Assembly (NCBI GenBank): GCA_947359465.1 | Contig: OX375876.1 | Coordinates: 84,590,359-84,654,358 of the forward strand | Length of the DNA: 64,000 nt | Source: Metellina segmentata | Taxonomy: Eukaryota; Arthropoda; Arachnida; Araneae; Tetragnathidae | Reading direction: 5' to 3' | Shown here: one piece after another, positions 34,205-45,638 of the stretch | Position numbering within the stretch: position 1 is the stretch's first letter | How the letters are laid out: the number at the start of each line of letters is the position of its first letter | Position numbers and translations under genes: made by a program | Notes under the pieces: generated by a model | The model's database searches: none | What the model was told of the DNA's origin: nothing | What the model saw: the letters and a program-made list of their open reading frames with translations, nothing else

Positions 34205-34455
34205 CATAACAGGCTATTCCAGAAAAGGGAAGACAATAATTTGAACGTGACATCACTTCACGTGTTTTCCGTATACGGTTTCAGTACGTCACCAATAAAA
34301 ACTTCAAAGAATAAATTCCAAATCGATACGTAACCAATACCAAATAGGTTAAACGTCAAACATTGCCAATGGAGTTAAAATAAAAGTAATCGCAGACCAT
34401 CTGGTTTGCTTATACTGAAAATCCCTTTCATACAAGCAATCTATTTTTCACAATA
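34205..34455 (-). repeat. Dispersed repeat family F, copy 4 (short)
   Basis: On the minus strand it starts GAAAGGGATTTTCAGTATAA with CAAACCAGATGGTCTG, then TTTATTGGTGACGTACTGAA and GTGATGTCACGTTCAAA. The middle section present in copy 2 is missing, so this is an internally deleted copy. Confidence 0.55.
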
Positions 34456-37400
34456 ATAACACATTTTTTTCATCCAGAGGATATAAATTTGAGGGGAAAC
34501 GACGTCAAAAAAAGAGTATCACGCGATATTTCCTTTAAGAACTATTTCAGTGATAAACGCGCAGATTTTTTTTGCTGTCGAATGGCAACAACAAATATAA
34601 ACAATATAAAATAAACAATACCAGGATTTACTCGCCATTTTTTCCGCTTACGGCCTTACTTAAATATGCTTGATTTGAACTATGAACTGCATAATATTTA
34701 ATGTTGATAATAGTGTACGGAGGAGCTCGGCCACTCTAATATGAAATCCTTCATCAGTCTGATCACAGAAGGCAATGAGAAATTCGGAAGATAGATATCT
34801 GTCCAGAAAAGAAAATGTGAGCAAAAATAGGTTTAGCATCAATATTGAATCGCCTTTGAAGAAGGGAGTGGGATGAAATTCAAGTAGACTTTAAAAATCT
34901 AACTGTGATAGCATGACTGAAGTGTGCCATGCACTTAGTAGAAATAAGGACCACTAAAAGTTAACGAAATGCTGTATATTTTTGTATAATTTTAGATAGT
35001 TAAGAAGTATGAAATTCATATATGGGAATGTGGATGCTGTGCTCATTATAAATAAATTGAAATAAGATGAAATCTGAGAAACGACACTTTGATTTAGACA
35101 GATATAAGCAATTAAGAAAGTTTCGAGCAGATTCTATACATGCTGGACTACTAGTTAGTTAAAATTCACCTATTAAAATGTTAATTATTCCAATTTCCAA
35201 AAAGCGATTAATTTTACAAAAAACTGTATTTTTCTGGATAGAAATAAAACATATAGACATTTTTACGGTTTCTTGAAGCAATTCTCTTTTGTTTTACTAT
35301 TCACGGAGGGAGCTGTCTAAAACATCTTGATTTAATCTGTGTGGGAAGGGATGCTTAAAATGACATCCTAAGGACCTATGTAGTCATTGAGAAGGAAACG
35401 CGACTTTGAGCACGGTTAACTGAATGGATGAAAACTATCTTGTATCAGCTTACCAAATTTTCAATATATCTGTAACGCTGTGTAACGAGCTGTAGTTACT
35501 AAAATGAATGCTTTGGGTTTTGCATATCGAGCCTCGTTGAAAGAGAACAAGTAGGTATACGTTGAATTATATTTTGTTGAAAATTCCACTCTGGTTGACA
35601 CGACCATGGGCTTAGAACCCTTTTTTTTTATTTCGATCACATTTTCCTAAAATTCTTTTGTGATTGTAACGTTTCATTTCATAAAAAGAAGTACGATAAA
35701 TACAATAACAAAGCATTTTAAAATAAGGCAGATATAAGAAACTTATTGGGCGGAAAGCGCAAGGCACACTTAGAATACTCTTTATACTTAGAATAAAAAA
35801 AATAACCATTACGTAATTTTACAATTTCATATCTGATAACGCCCACATATGTTTCAATTTTCAGTTTGAACTAAAGTTTATGCTGTTTTTGTGAGATTTA
35901 AATATTTGTTTTTAAGTTTTTCGATTCAGAAGAGCCCGCTTTGATTAATTTTAAAATTGTTATCTTAAATTGTTATTTTTATAAAACTAATTTTATAAAG
36001 TCATTTGATCGTAAAATAATAAAAAGTATACTTAAGATTTAGACTGTTTTAGTGGCATGAAGTTACCATCAGTCAGTAAAGCAATAATATTTATCTTTTC
36101 AAACGCCTGGAGAGCACAAAACAAGACAGGGGCGTCTCTTAGTCCCGTTAATAGGAGTCATTAACACAGCTCGACCTTTTGCTTGTTGTGTCAATACCGA
36201 ATAGCAATCAAGATCTAATATTGAAATAATAACTTAACAAATTAACATGGTACTAATTACACCCGTAAATTTCAGACATCAGCCTCTGTCACTATGGCGT
36301 GGCGAATTGAGAATTGAAGGACTCGTCACAAAGACCCGTAAACCAATACCAAAATAGAGGGACTTGCGTCTTTGTGACATAAGGAGCTGGAAGGGTTGAA
36401 TACCGCAGTGATTGAATAGGGATGGCTACATAGAGAGAGGCTTGCTGGCATTGAACAGAGCATTGTGTATGAAGCTGGTTTTTATTGAAGGTAGAGCCGG
36501 CATGGGGAGACTCTTGTAATTTTTAGGGAAGCTCAGAGCTTAAGGATACATAACGGGTGAGGAAAGTGCTCCTCAAGAACCCCCAGAAGTTTGAGAAGTG
36601 CTTCTGGGCCTCGTAGAATTATCGAATGAACATTGTATCCACGAATCAACGCCCAAATGCAAAGGCCAGTCCATGATTTACTACTATTTAAAATTTCCCC
36701 TTTCATACTTGACCCCTCACTCACTTATCTATTTCCAAGATGCTTCCAGGGTGATATTATGACATAGGATATGAACTCTTAACGGACTGAGCGCTGTAGA
36801 GCTGTAGACTCGGTAGAGCTGTATTCAACTAGATTATTATACAAGACATTTTCTTCCTGTGCCACCTACAACTGTGAAATAACAATATGAAGAAAAAAAA
36901 ATTCGAGGTAGGTTTTAGGTGTGCGCGGTTAATTGCTTCATGGTAAGGGTCACGACTCACGGAAAATTTCTCTACACGTCTCCTTTTTCTCTCCACCACA
37001 CACACACAAGCGGAGCATCAATACAGGTTCGCAGACGTGTAAAATTCTGGTCCGCTTCCGTAACCACGAAGGCAGAGAGGGGAAGCTGCTGTTGTGAAGA
37101 GTGCGGGGTCTCTCTCTCTCTACCGTTTCGCCACCTCAGCGCTTCCCATTATGTTCCGATTCAATGAAGATGCCACGAAAAATAAAGAAATAAAAGAAAA
37201 TAGCCCCCGTGAAGGAGTGATGCCGGGGAGGGACAGCAGGTAGGGACGCGGTGGTTCAAACGGAGCAATTTCCGAAGCGTCAATCAAAAACAGCGGTTTT
37301 GTAGTGCCGAGTAATAAACGGCGACTATGTGAATGGAATGTTTTGTATCTGCGGTGTTCAGAGGAATGGCTTTTATGCTGCATTTTGTAAGCCTACAAGG

Positions 37401-40400
37401 CTCGGAGGATTGAAAAGTGTACTGTCGGGACTCGCCCTTTTATAAAACTGATTTTGTGGTATCAGCAGTTGAAACAATGTTTGGCATGTTACGGCATGTG
37501 ATATTAACTTTTCATTGTTGAAGGTACTGTGAAGCTCTTCTTTAATGCTCTCTCACAATGCCGAAGTTGTGGGATTAATAAATGCTTAAAATGCAAAATT
37601 TCCAGCACTGACGGGTGTAGACTTTTTTAAAGGTAGAAAGAGAGAACATGAAAATGTGTAACATTTTGTGGGTAAATGTATAACAAATCTTCCATAAAAT
37701 GTTCCGTTTTCATTTTTTGCGAGCAGTCATTTTTATTTATGCAAAAAGAAGAACCTTAGTCTATTAAGGTTCGGAAGACAACTACCTATTTCAACACAAA
37801 ATTATTTTGAGTAAAGTGTATTTAATGACAAATGCCTAAAGAGTAATGTCTTCAAAATTCACGGAAGTATATCAATTATTGAAATTACCTATTCATGTGC
37901 GGCTTTATTTTATTTTCATCGCTCAGTTTTTTATCAGTTCATTATCTAAAGTTTCTTTACTTTAAGTAATGATTTTCTAAAAAAGCATTGCGAAGTGAGC
38001 TTATGCTGATCCGTCTCCTGTTTAGGTCGACTTCTTTTTTTAAATAATTCTGTTGCTAGACAGATAATGTTTTTCATTTCTATTTTAATTCATATGATAT
38101 TAAAAGATCAATAATTTAAATCGTTAAGGTCTGAACTGAATTAGTTTAACACACATATTGGGATTTTAAAACTACTCATATTAAAATATTTTTTCATGCA
38201 TATAACTCAAGAAATTATTATAAATTCGCAGAACTCAAGAAACTATTATAAATGCATAGAACTCAATAAAACGTTGCGTATTCATTAAATATCATATCGT
38301 CATTAGATATTTTGAAAAATGATACATTTTGAGCTACATAAATTATTAAGGATTACATCATACAGTATTTAAATATAAGCAGTATGTAACTTTTCGACTA
38401 CTTAAACTCTATATATTGACTAATGAAAAATATAAGTATTTAGGAAACTGGGATTGGTGATAGTTTTTCCTTGAGTTAACTAGTTCTTGCTTTCATGTGA
38501 CGATATTTATATACTCTATAACAATCAAAAATATTATTACATTTTGCGAGATTTAAATTCTGTGCAAGACAATCACAAATTAAAATATTTTGGTTTTATC
38601 ATAACTGAATTTAAATACACGCGAAATGTTCTGTTATTCGATCGCCCCCTTCTCTGTTACAGCGTTTAATTTACAACCAATTGTTGTACCAATCGGAAAT
38701 AGTACCCTTGATTAACTTTTCTCATACTTTTCCTACTGTTTCGTTCAAAGGACACACTTTGATACATCGATACTTTGGGAGGAACTTTTCTACATACGTG
38801 TTTTTGTTGTTGATAGTAATATTTTCTAGTTTACTATATTTCAATTACACATCAAAGAAGATTTTAATTTCTCCTTACCTATGTAGTCCCAGCTTACCAT
38901 TTTAAAACTTGACCAGGTTATTATAAAAACACAGTCAATTATTCAAAACACTATATAAAATTATCTCATACTGAAATATTTTATTCACAAGATTTAGATT
39001 TTAACCAATGTAGAATGAAATATTTTTAATATCTTGTTTACATCTTAAGTAATTTACTTGCTACTTAAAATGAAAGACCCTTAATATAAACCCATGCCAA
39101 TTATTTTAAAATTAACTTAGTCATTTTTTAACATCTGAATGTTAAACACTTTTATTTTCTCGAACTTGCATTTGGCACAGTATAGCCAAGAATGCCAAAC
39201 ACCCAACTAGGCAAACCATTTCATAGTAAAGTATAGAAATTATCCACAAATCTCTATCCCAAAGACCTTAAGATTTGTGGAGTTCTTAATCTTTGCTACA
39301 AATTGGTTTAAGTTATTTTTTGAACCACTTGGTTCCACGGCTCGAAACAAATTTTGGCACAATGAATTCCAACGCTTTTCATTAATGAAAATTTTAACTG
39401 GTTGATTAATTTTAAACGACAAATAGATAATTTTGCATTGGACTAATGCAAAAATTCGTTCCATTTTTGACAAAAAGTGAAGAAAAATTATTTTATTTAC
39501 AATAGAAATGCATTTGAACAATACAGTTTATGCTATTTTCTGTTCGATGACCTTTCTCCATCTCTCTCTAGTAGCTGTATAATCCCTCGCACAAAGAAGT
39601 TCTGGGTTTCTGGCTAAAGAACTGATCTGGGTTACGAAACTTTCTGAACTACTTGTAGCACGTGGAATCGTCTACGGCACACTCACCATACACTACACAA
39701 CTGCTCCTTATTTTCTGCCATTTTCAACAAAATGTTTAGAACCAAAACCCAATAACACATTTTTTTCTCAATAGTTGCTGAAATTCCATCTTTCAAGCAA
39801 CATCAAAACTTGTGTGTAGATAGCAGTTTGGTTTTGCGATGCAATGCCAGAACCGGGGCAAACTTTAACACCAACACAATACAGTTACAATGCTTGTATA
39901 ATATATTACTAAATGATATTGATCGGAAGTATAAAGGTGTATATTTAAACAAACTTTAAAAAAAATGCATACAATTTGTGGGCTTATCGACTTAAAAGTA
40001 TTGAACAAGAATGCAAGAGTAATTACTTAAATACTTTAAAAATAAACAAAAGGTGAACCTCTTTAATCAAAGTGAAAACGTTTGGTGAAAAATAAAAATA
40101 TGCGTATAACCAACTCATTAAAAAACGAAGTGAAGTAACGGTAAAAGTGTGAATTTGAGAAGAATAACTTTGTGAGATTAAAGCAAGCATCGAGTTTTGC
40201 AAAGACAGTAGAATGGACAAAAAACTCTTCATTCACTTCTCTCTCTCTCTTCCGTTCAGTTAATAGCTGAGTGGCGAGAAAGGAGGAAACATTACGTGGG
40301 AGTGCTGATAAGTATGTCTCGTGCATAATGATCGTCCAAAGAAAATGGCGGTTTTAGATAAGTGTTTGGATTTGTCGAAGGTAGTCGTTGGAAAGAATTA

Positions 40401-43030
40401 AATGTATCTATTCACTTCTTTTGTTTCTGGGTTGAACAAATCTTTGCTTTCAAAACGTTTTTGTATTTAATTACATACTATCAAAGTCGTAATTTTATAA
40501 AACCATTTTCGATGTCTTTTTAAAGCTAAATATTTTTCTTGGAATTGCTTTCATTCATTTTCAAAAGTTGAATACATAACGGTGAAAATAAAGTCAACAT
40601 TTATGCTTTTAGTGAAGACAATGCATTTTATTTGAACGTAAAATCAATTCATAGTACTTTTTGAAAACAAATATTCTACTTATTCGGCAAATGAAAACAG
40701 AATGTTGGGATGTTTTATACCGCACGCATAGAATACTTATGCTGAAGTAAATGTACAAAATTCCGAGATGATATTTTATACGTAATACTAGAACTATGCA
40801 TCATTTATAAAATGTAGTATTTTTAACAATTTGTTATTATTGGATTCATAAGTTAAGCACTAATTACTTATGAATCTTTCATACATTGACCATTGAAATG
40901 GCACAGAACTTTCTAAACCTCAAAGTAATTATGATATAGTATTAAAGTAGTATTAAAAATATTAATAGAAATAAAATAACGAAACACCAAATCAGAAATA
41001 ATAATTAATTATTAAGTATAGTTTTCAAAGTTAAATATAGCTACGCATAATATATGAAGAGCTTTCATCCAAACGTAGACAAATCCATTAACTGAAATTG
41101 AAAGTACAATCGTTGCACTTTTTGTCTAAATTCGGATGGAACAATTCTTTTTTCTAATGCACGTGAACTGACGCTATTGGAGCAAGAGTGGCCTATCCCT
41201 ATAAGAAACACAATGGAGAAAACCTCGATTTTCTTCTTCCGTTTTCTATATATTTTTATTTATCTACAATATGATTTAAAATTCTGAAAAGTTTTGAAAA
41301 TTTTGTAATTTTAGAAGACTTGATCCTGCGTATTTCAAAAAAAGTAAAAGGTCGTAATAAAAGGTAATAATAATTTTTTGGAGATTTTGTGGGTTAGGTT
41401 GTTCTTATAGCCTCAATTACTCGTTTCAGTAGATGATGGTGAAAGCGATCAATATTTTTAAAATGTCTCTTTTTGTCTGATTTTTAATGAAAACTCATCA
41501 TACAATAAATATTACATGATTAGTAATAGCATGTTCAAATGTAACAGCAATGATAAATTTTAAAAGTTAGATATTTCTATTAAAGAAGCATAATATATAA
41601 CCGAATAATGGAAGAGAGATATGAGAAATCAAGTCAATTCAGCAGGGAGAGAGAACCAGGTAATTGAAACAACTTCATTGCATTTAAATTATTGATTAAT
41701 TAATCGAAATAATCAACAACTTGAATGCAAATAATAATTTTCAAATAGTTGTGATGTCTTAGCCTCTTCATCAAATTATCTTGGTCAAATCCAAGCTAAT
41801 AGAACTGAACTCAAAAATAAAGTCAAGCGGCTTGAAGTTGGATGTATTTTCAACTATGGGGGGGGGAAGCTAATATATATTTTCCATGTTGTCTCTAGTA
41901 TTGTGCTTGTTCTGTGTATTTTTGCATACTACTACAGCTAGAAATAGAAGAAAAAAGAAGTTTTTTTTTTTTTAGAAACTGTTAAATCTGATGGGAAATA
42001 AAATCTCTCTACACCAGTGCTTTATTTTTATGGTAACAATGTCTCTACTTGAGTAATCTTTCCGTCTGTTTTGATGTGATGACGTGATAGCTGTTAAGGA
42101 AACACGTGATCAGCACTTCTACAATTTTTTGTTATGTCCTGTAGAACATGAAAACACAAGATGCATCAAATGTTCTCTTCCATTTGCCATGGCTTTTCGA
42201 AAGAAATTAGGATTCACTATCTAACAATTATTCTCGTTATAGAACGATTTTTAGGTGTTGCGATAAAATGGATGTAATGTCTTTTAGATCTAAAGGCTAT
42301 CAATTAATACTATAAGAATCACAAAAGATAAGTACTGCATCGGTTCTGTATTGTATCCATATATTTCGGTGAGACGTTATAGATCAAAATGGATTAAATT
42401 TCTTGAAACTGTTGTAGTCTAAGAATATATAGCGGAAATAAAAGTTTCGTGCACTGAAGTTTGCTTCAACGTTCAACAGACTTCTCGAAATCTGTTATGA
42501 CCTCTGCCACTTTATCACACACTAGCAAAATACCCGACCTTACTCGGTTTGAATTGGTTTACTCTAGATTGAAGAGATAATCAAAATATATAATGACTTA
42601 CGTTTTTTGTAGAGTAAAAATTTATTTTAACACCTTTCGCCATCTTTATATTTTCTACAACTTACTTTGGACACAAATCCTACACATGCATATCCATTCA
42701 TGTAATATATTTCACATACATCGCACAATTGCTGTATGACAAAGCTACAAAATGACGAAAGGTGATACTAAGGTTACTACTATAAAAGACGATTTTGAGG
42801 GAGATTTGGAATTCCCTTTCTTAAGTTCTTTTCATGTTCAACTCAATTAATTGAAATTACGATTTACGGCGAGTGCTCTCGCACTCATAGTCAACAAAAC
42901 AATATTTTTTTTTACTTGTGGCACTCTTGCCTCCGGTATGCGTCATTGTGAAATTTTGCAATCTTCTCTTGTCATTATTACAACGAATTTTTTAATGTTG
43001 GCAAAAGTTCTAGTTCGGATTTTTAAACAT
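34456..43030. other. Long non-coding stretch
   Basis: Over 8 kb has no recognisable gene or transposon. Small items: GTCACAAAGAC at 36325-36335 inverted at 36368-36378; a CpG-rich, GC-richer block at about 36900-37420 with an unrecognised 87-residue minus-strand frame (37120-37383); a partial ~32-bp duplication at about 38205-38270; a G9 run near 41859-41867. The GC-rich block is the best candidate for a promoter or untranslated exon. Confidence 0.4.
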
Positions 43031-43031
43031 T

Positions 43032-43111
43032 ATTATTCTTTCAATAACGGCATTATTCTTCAAAAAACGGCATTATTCTTTAAATAACGGCATTATTCTT
43101 TCAATAATGGC
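43032..43111 (+). repeat. 20-bp tandem repeat, four copies
   Basis: The unit ATTATTCTTTCAATAACGGC repeats four times head to tail with one to three substitutions per copy. It lies in AT-rich DNA with no coding context. Confidence 0.9.
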
Positions 43112-43799
43112 ATAATTACACTTAAAATTTACTGAAATTTTATACTGACTTACCTAACATTTTTAAGTCTAATACTTTGTGGTGCTGTTGCGTGTGATGA
43201 GAAGGAAAACATATATATTAAAATAATAAATATTTAAAACAGAAAACCGCGAAATAAAACAAAATAAAAGATGTCGGAAATAATTGTTCTAAAGATATTA
43301 ATTTGTGATTCATTTTTATCTCTTGATCTCGCACAGTTGCCACAACTTACAACTAAAAGTGCACAAAATTTAGAAATGTGAAATTAATTCAGAGCGAAAG
43401 AAACAGAAAATATCACTGCTCACGCGATCTTGTTCATTCTCGTTTCGTTGAAAAATATCGTCTGTCTCAAATATTCCGAAATCGTTTTCATTGCGCAAAG
43501 AACAAAAATAAGACTCGAAATAAATTAAATATCAGAGCTGAAATCCCATTAAAAAATATAATTTTTTGAAGAATAATTACTTTTTCAGCTAGTACTGGTA
43601 AAACAATCGAAGTAATCGTAATATTCAATAGACATTCTAATTTTTCCGAAACTACCAAATTATGGTTGATTTAAGTATACTTACTCAGGTGTTTTAGCAT
43701 GAAACTCCTCTAAATATAACAATACAGAAATGTTTAATATTGCATTCACTAAACTAATTGATAATGTATAAAATAAAATACAATGCAATCAAATATCTG

Positions 43800-44131
43800 G
43801 AATACAATTCATGTGATGTCTACACAAACACACAAACACAAAATCGAGCATAGAACAGAAAGACGGACAGACAGACTTTCGCAACCAATGCCACTCACTA
43901 AATGAAGATAAGTACTCACTGTATGCAAATTTCCATGAAAATATCTTAAACCGTGTGGACGTGTATAGGGCACAACATACAGACAGACAGACAGACAGAC
44001 GGACAGACAGACAGACAGACACCAAACGAGAAAAAGGCGGATTCGGCATCAGAAGGGTCCAAAACGGATAGAAAACTTGAAATGGATCGAAAATATTGAA
44101 TGTACAAACAAACACTCCATTCTTATTTATA
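43800..44131 (-). repeat. Dispersed repeat family R, copy 2, with a GACA microsatellite
   Basis: On the minus strand this reads AATGGAGTGTTTGTTTGTAC, a TTTTCTATCCGTTTTGGACC core, then (GTCT)n. A TATTTTCATGGAAATTTGCA block and GGCATTGGTTGCGAAAGTCT follow. The microsatellite on the plus strand is at 43980-44021. Copy 1 at 8.5-9.8 kb has the same order but lacks the long GTCT run. The intact transposon begins directly beyond its start. Confidence 0.6.
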
Positions 44132-44133
44132 TA

Positions 44134-44255
44134 CAGGGTGGTCCCGAATTCATGGTACAAACTTTAATGGTAGGTACAGGACATTGTAACAATGATTTAT
44201 TGTATAGGAATGTATAGTCGCAAGTGACGCGGTGAGGCGTAAACAGGGGAAATAA
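44134..44255 (+). repeat. Left 122-bp terminal inverted repeat
   Basis: It matches the inverse of 45515-45636 over its full length with one mismatch, near the inner end (GCGTAAAC against GCGAAAAC). It includes the sites the transposase must bind and cut. Confidence 0.95.
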
Positions 44256-44382
44256 AAGGAAAGAGAAATGGAGTGATTGGTTGGTATCATTGCCGGTAGA
44301 GGGCAGTAGATGTCTAGCCGCTGTTGAACATGATGCATCGCAGTAGGGAAAAGCGCCATTCACAATTGTGCTGCCGTAGACG

Positions 44383-45459
44383 ATGGGTGACTTTACGTAT
44401 GCAGAAAAAGCAGACATGCATTACATGTACGGCCGTGCAAATGGTAACGGCAGAGCTGCGTTACGAATGTATCGCGCGGAGTATCCTGATCGACGAATGC
44501 CGGATCATAGAATTTTTCAACGGTTACATCGTCAACTTTGTGAAACAGGTGCGTTCGACGTCAACAGACATGGCGCTGGTCGAGTAAGAGCTGTACGCAC
44601 TCCAAGGCTGGAAGAAAGCATCTTGAACATTGTGGCTGATAGACCCGAGTCAAGCACAAGAACTGTTGCGCGTGACGTAGGTGTGAGTCATCAGACTGTA
44701 TGCAGAGTGTTAAACGAAAATCGCTTACACCCCTTCCATTTTCAGAAAGTACAAGCATTGAATCCGGCAGATTATCCTCGCCGCGTGAACTTCTGCCTGT
44801 GGGTGATGCAGCAATGTGCGTTGCAGCCGGATTTCGTAGATTATGTGCTATTTACAGATGAAGCGACATTTTCACGCGAGGGTGTCTTTAATGCGCACAA
44901 TTCCCATGTGTGGGCAACCGATAATCCACATGCAACGCGTCGACATGCGTTTCAACAACGTTTCAGTATTAATGTGTGGGCTGGTATTGTGAACGACTTT
45001 TTGATTGGCCCATACTTACTACCCACGCGGCTCACTGGCGGAAGCTATCTTATTTTTCTGAAAGAAGTGTTACCACAACTGCTGCATGATGTTCCGATCG
45101 CCATTCGTAACCGCATGTGGTTTCAGCACGATGGGGCGCCAGCACACTTCAGCATTGATGTACGGAATTACCTGAATGCCACGTTTGGTACTCGATGGAT
45201 TGGGCGTGGTGGACCAGTCCCTTGGCCACCCCGATCTCCCGATTTATCGAGCCTCGATTACTTTTTATGGGGACATCTAAAGCATCTTGTTTATGAGACT
45301 CCAGTTGACTCAGATGAGGATCTCGTCGCTCGCTTATCTGTAGCTGCTGCAGGTGTGCGTGAAATACCAGGCATCTTTGAACGTGTACGCCAATCGCTCC
45401 ACCGACGCTGTCAAGCATGTATCGATACTGGTGGACGCAATTTTGAACAATTACTGTAA
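44383..45459 (+). CDS. Tc1/mariner transposase, DD41D, intact
   Basis: This 358-residue protein would bind the terminal repeats and carry out cut-and-paste transposition into TA sites in the nucleus. The ATG at 44383 is in frame with the whole domain set. Residues 5-57 (YAEKADMHYMYGRANGNG to LCETG) look like the DUF4817-type helix-turn-helix, and residues 75-113 (TVARDVGVSHQTVCRVLNEN) are a second one. The RNase-H-like core follows. D159 lies in LFTDEATF, D250 in WFQHDGAPAHF and D292 in SPDLSSLDYFLWG. There are 41 residues between the last two, so DD41D, instead of the 34 of mariner or Tc1. All three acidic residues and the WPPRSPDL motif are intact, with no stop or frameshift. DD41D spacing has been described for rosa/Visitor-type clades; placing this one in a clade needs a tree. 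It is a transposon gene, not a host gene. Confidence 0.93.
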   Translation: MGDFTYAEKADMHYMYGRANGNGRAALRMYRAEYPDRRMPDHRIFQRLHRQLCETGAFDVNRHGAGRVRAVRTPRLEESILNIVADRPESSTRTVARDVGVSHQTVCRVLNENRLHPFHFQKVQALNPADYPRRVNFCLWVMQQCALQPDFVDYVLFTDEATFSREGVFNAHNSHVWATDNPHATRRHAFQQRFSINVWAGIVNDFLIGPYLLPTRLTGGSYLIFLKEVLPQLLHDVPIAIRNRMWFQHDGAPAHFSIDVRNYLNATFGTRWIGRGGPVPWPPRSPDLSSLDYFLWGHLKHLVYETPVDSDEDLVARLSVAAAGVREIPGIFERVRQSLHRRCQACIDTGGRNFEQLL

Positions 45460-45514
45460 ACATGACACTTGTCAACAACGCTTTCAATAAAATCTTTGTT
45501 TTTCCTTTCGGCCG

Positions 45515-45636
45515 TTATTTCCCCTGTTTTCGCCTCACCGCGTCACTTGCGACTATACATTCCTATACAATAAATCATTGTTACAATGTCCTGTACCTAC
45601 CATTAAAGTTTGTACCATGAATTCGGGACCACCCTG
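45515..45636 (-). repeat. Right 122-bp terminal inverted repeat
   Basis: It is the inverse partner of 44134-44255. It begins about 55 bases after the transposase stop codon, so the non-coding part between gene and end is minimal. Confidence 0.95.
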
Positions 45637-45638
45637 TA

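Larger units (their letters stand above)
44134..45636 (+). mobile_element. Complete Tc1/mariner-superfamily transposon (DD41D), possibly active
   Basis: The element starts CAGGGTGGTCCCGAATTC and ends with its inverse. TA lies directly outside both ends (44132-44133 and 45637-45638), the standard Tc1/mariner target duplication. It is 1503 bp long with 122-bp inverted terminal repeats that differ at a single base, and one uninterrupted transposase gene fills the middle. AATAAA at about 45486-45491 lies shortly after the stop codon and could be its polyadenylation signal. Nearly identical ends plus an intact gene make it the youngest-looking transposon in the window, and the only one that could supply its own transposase. 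Confidence 0.95.
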
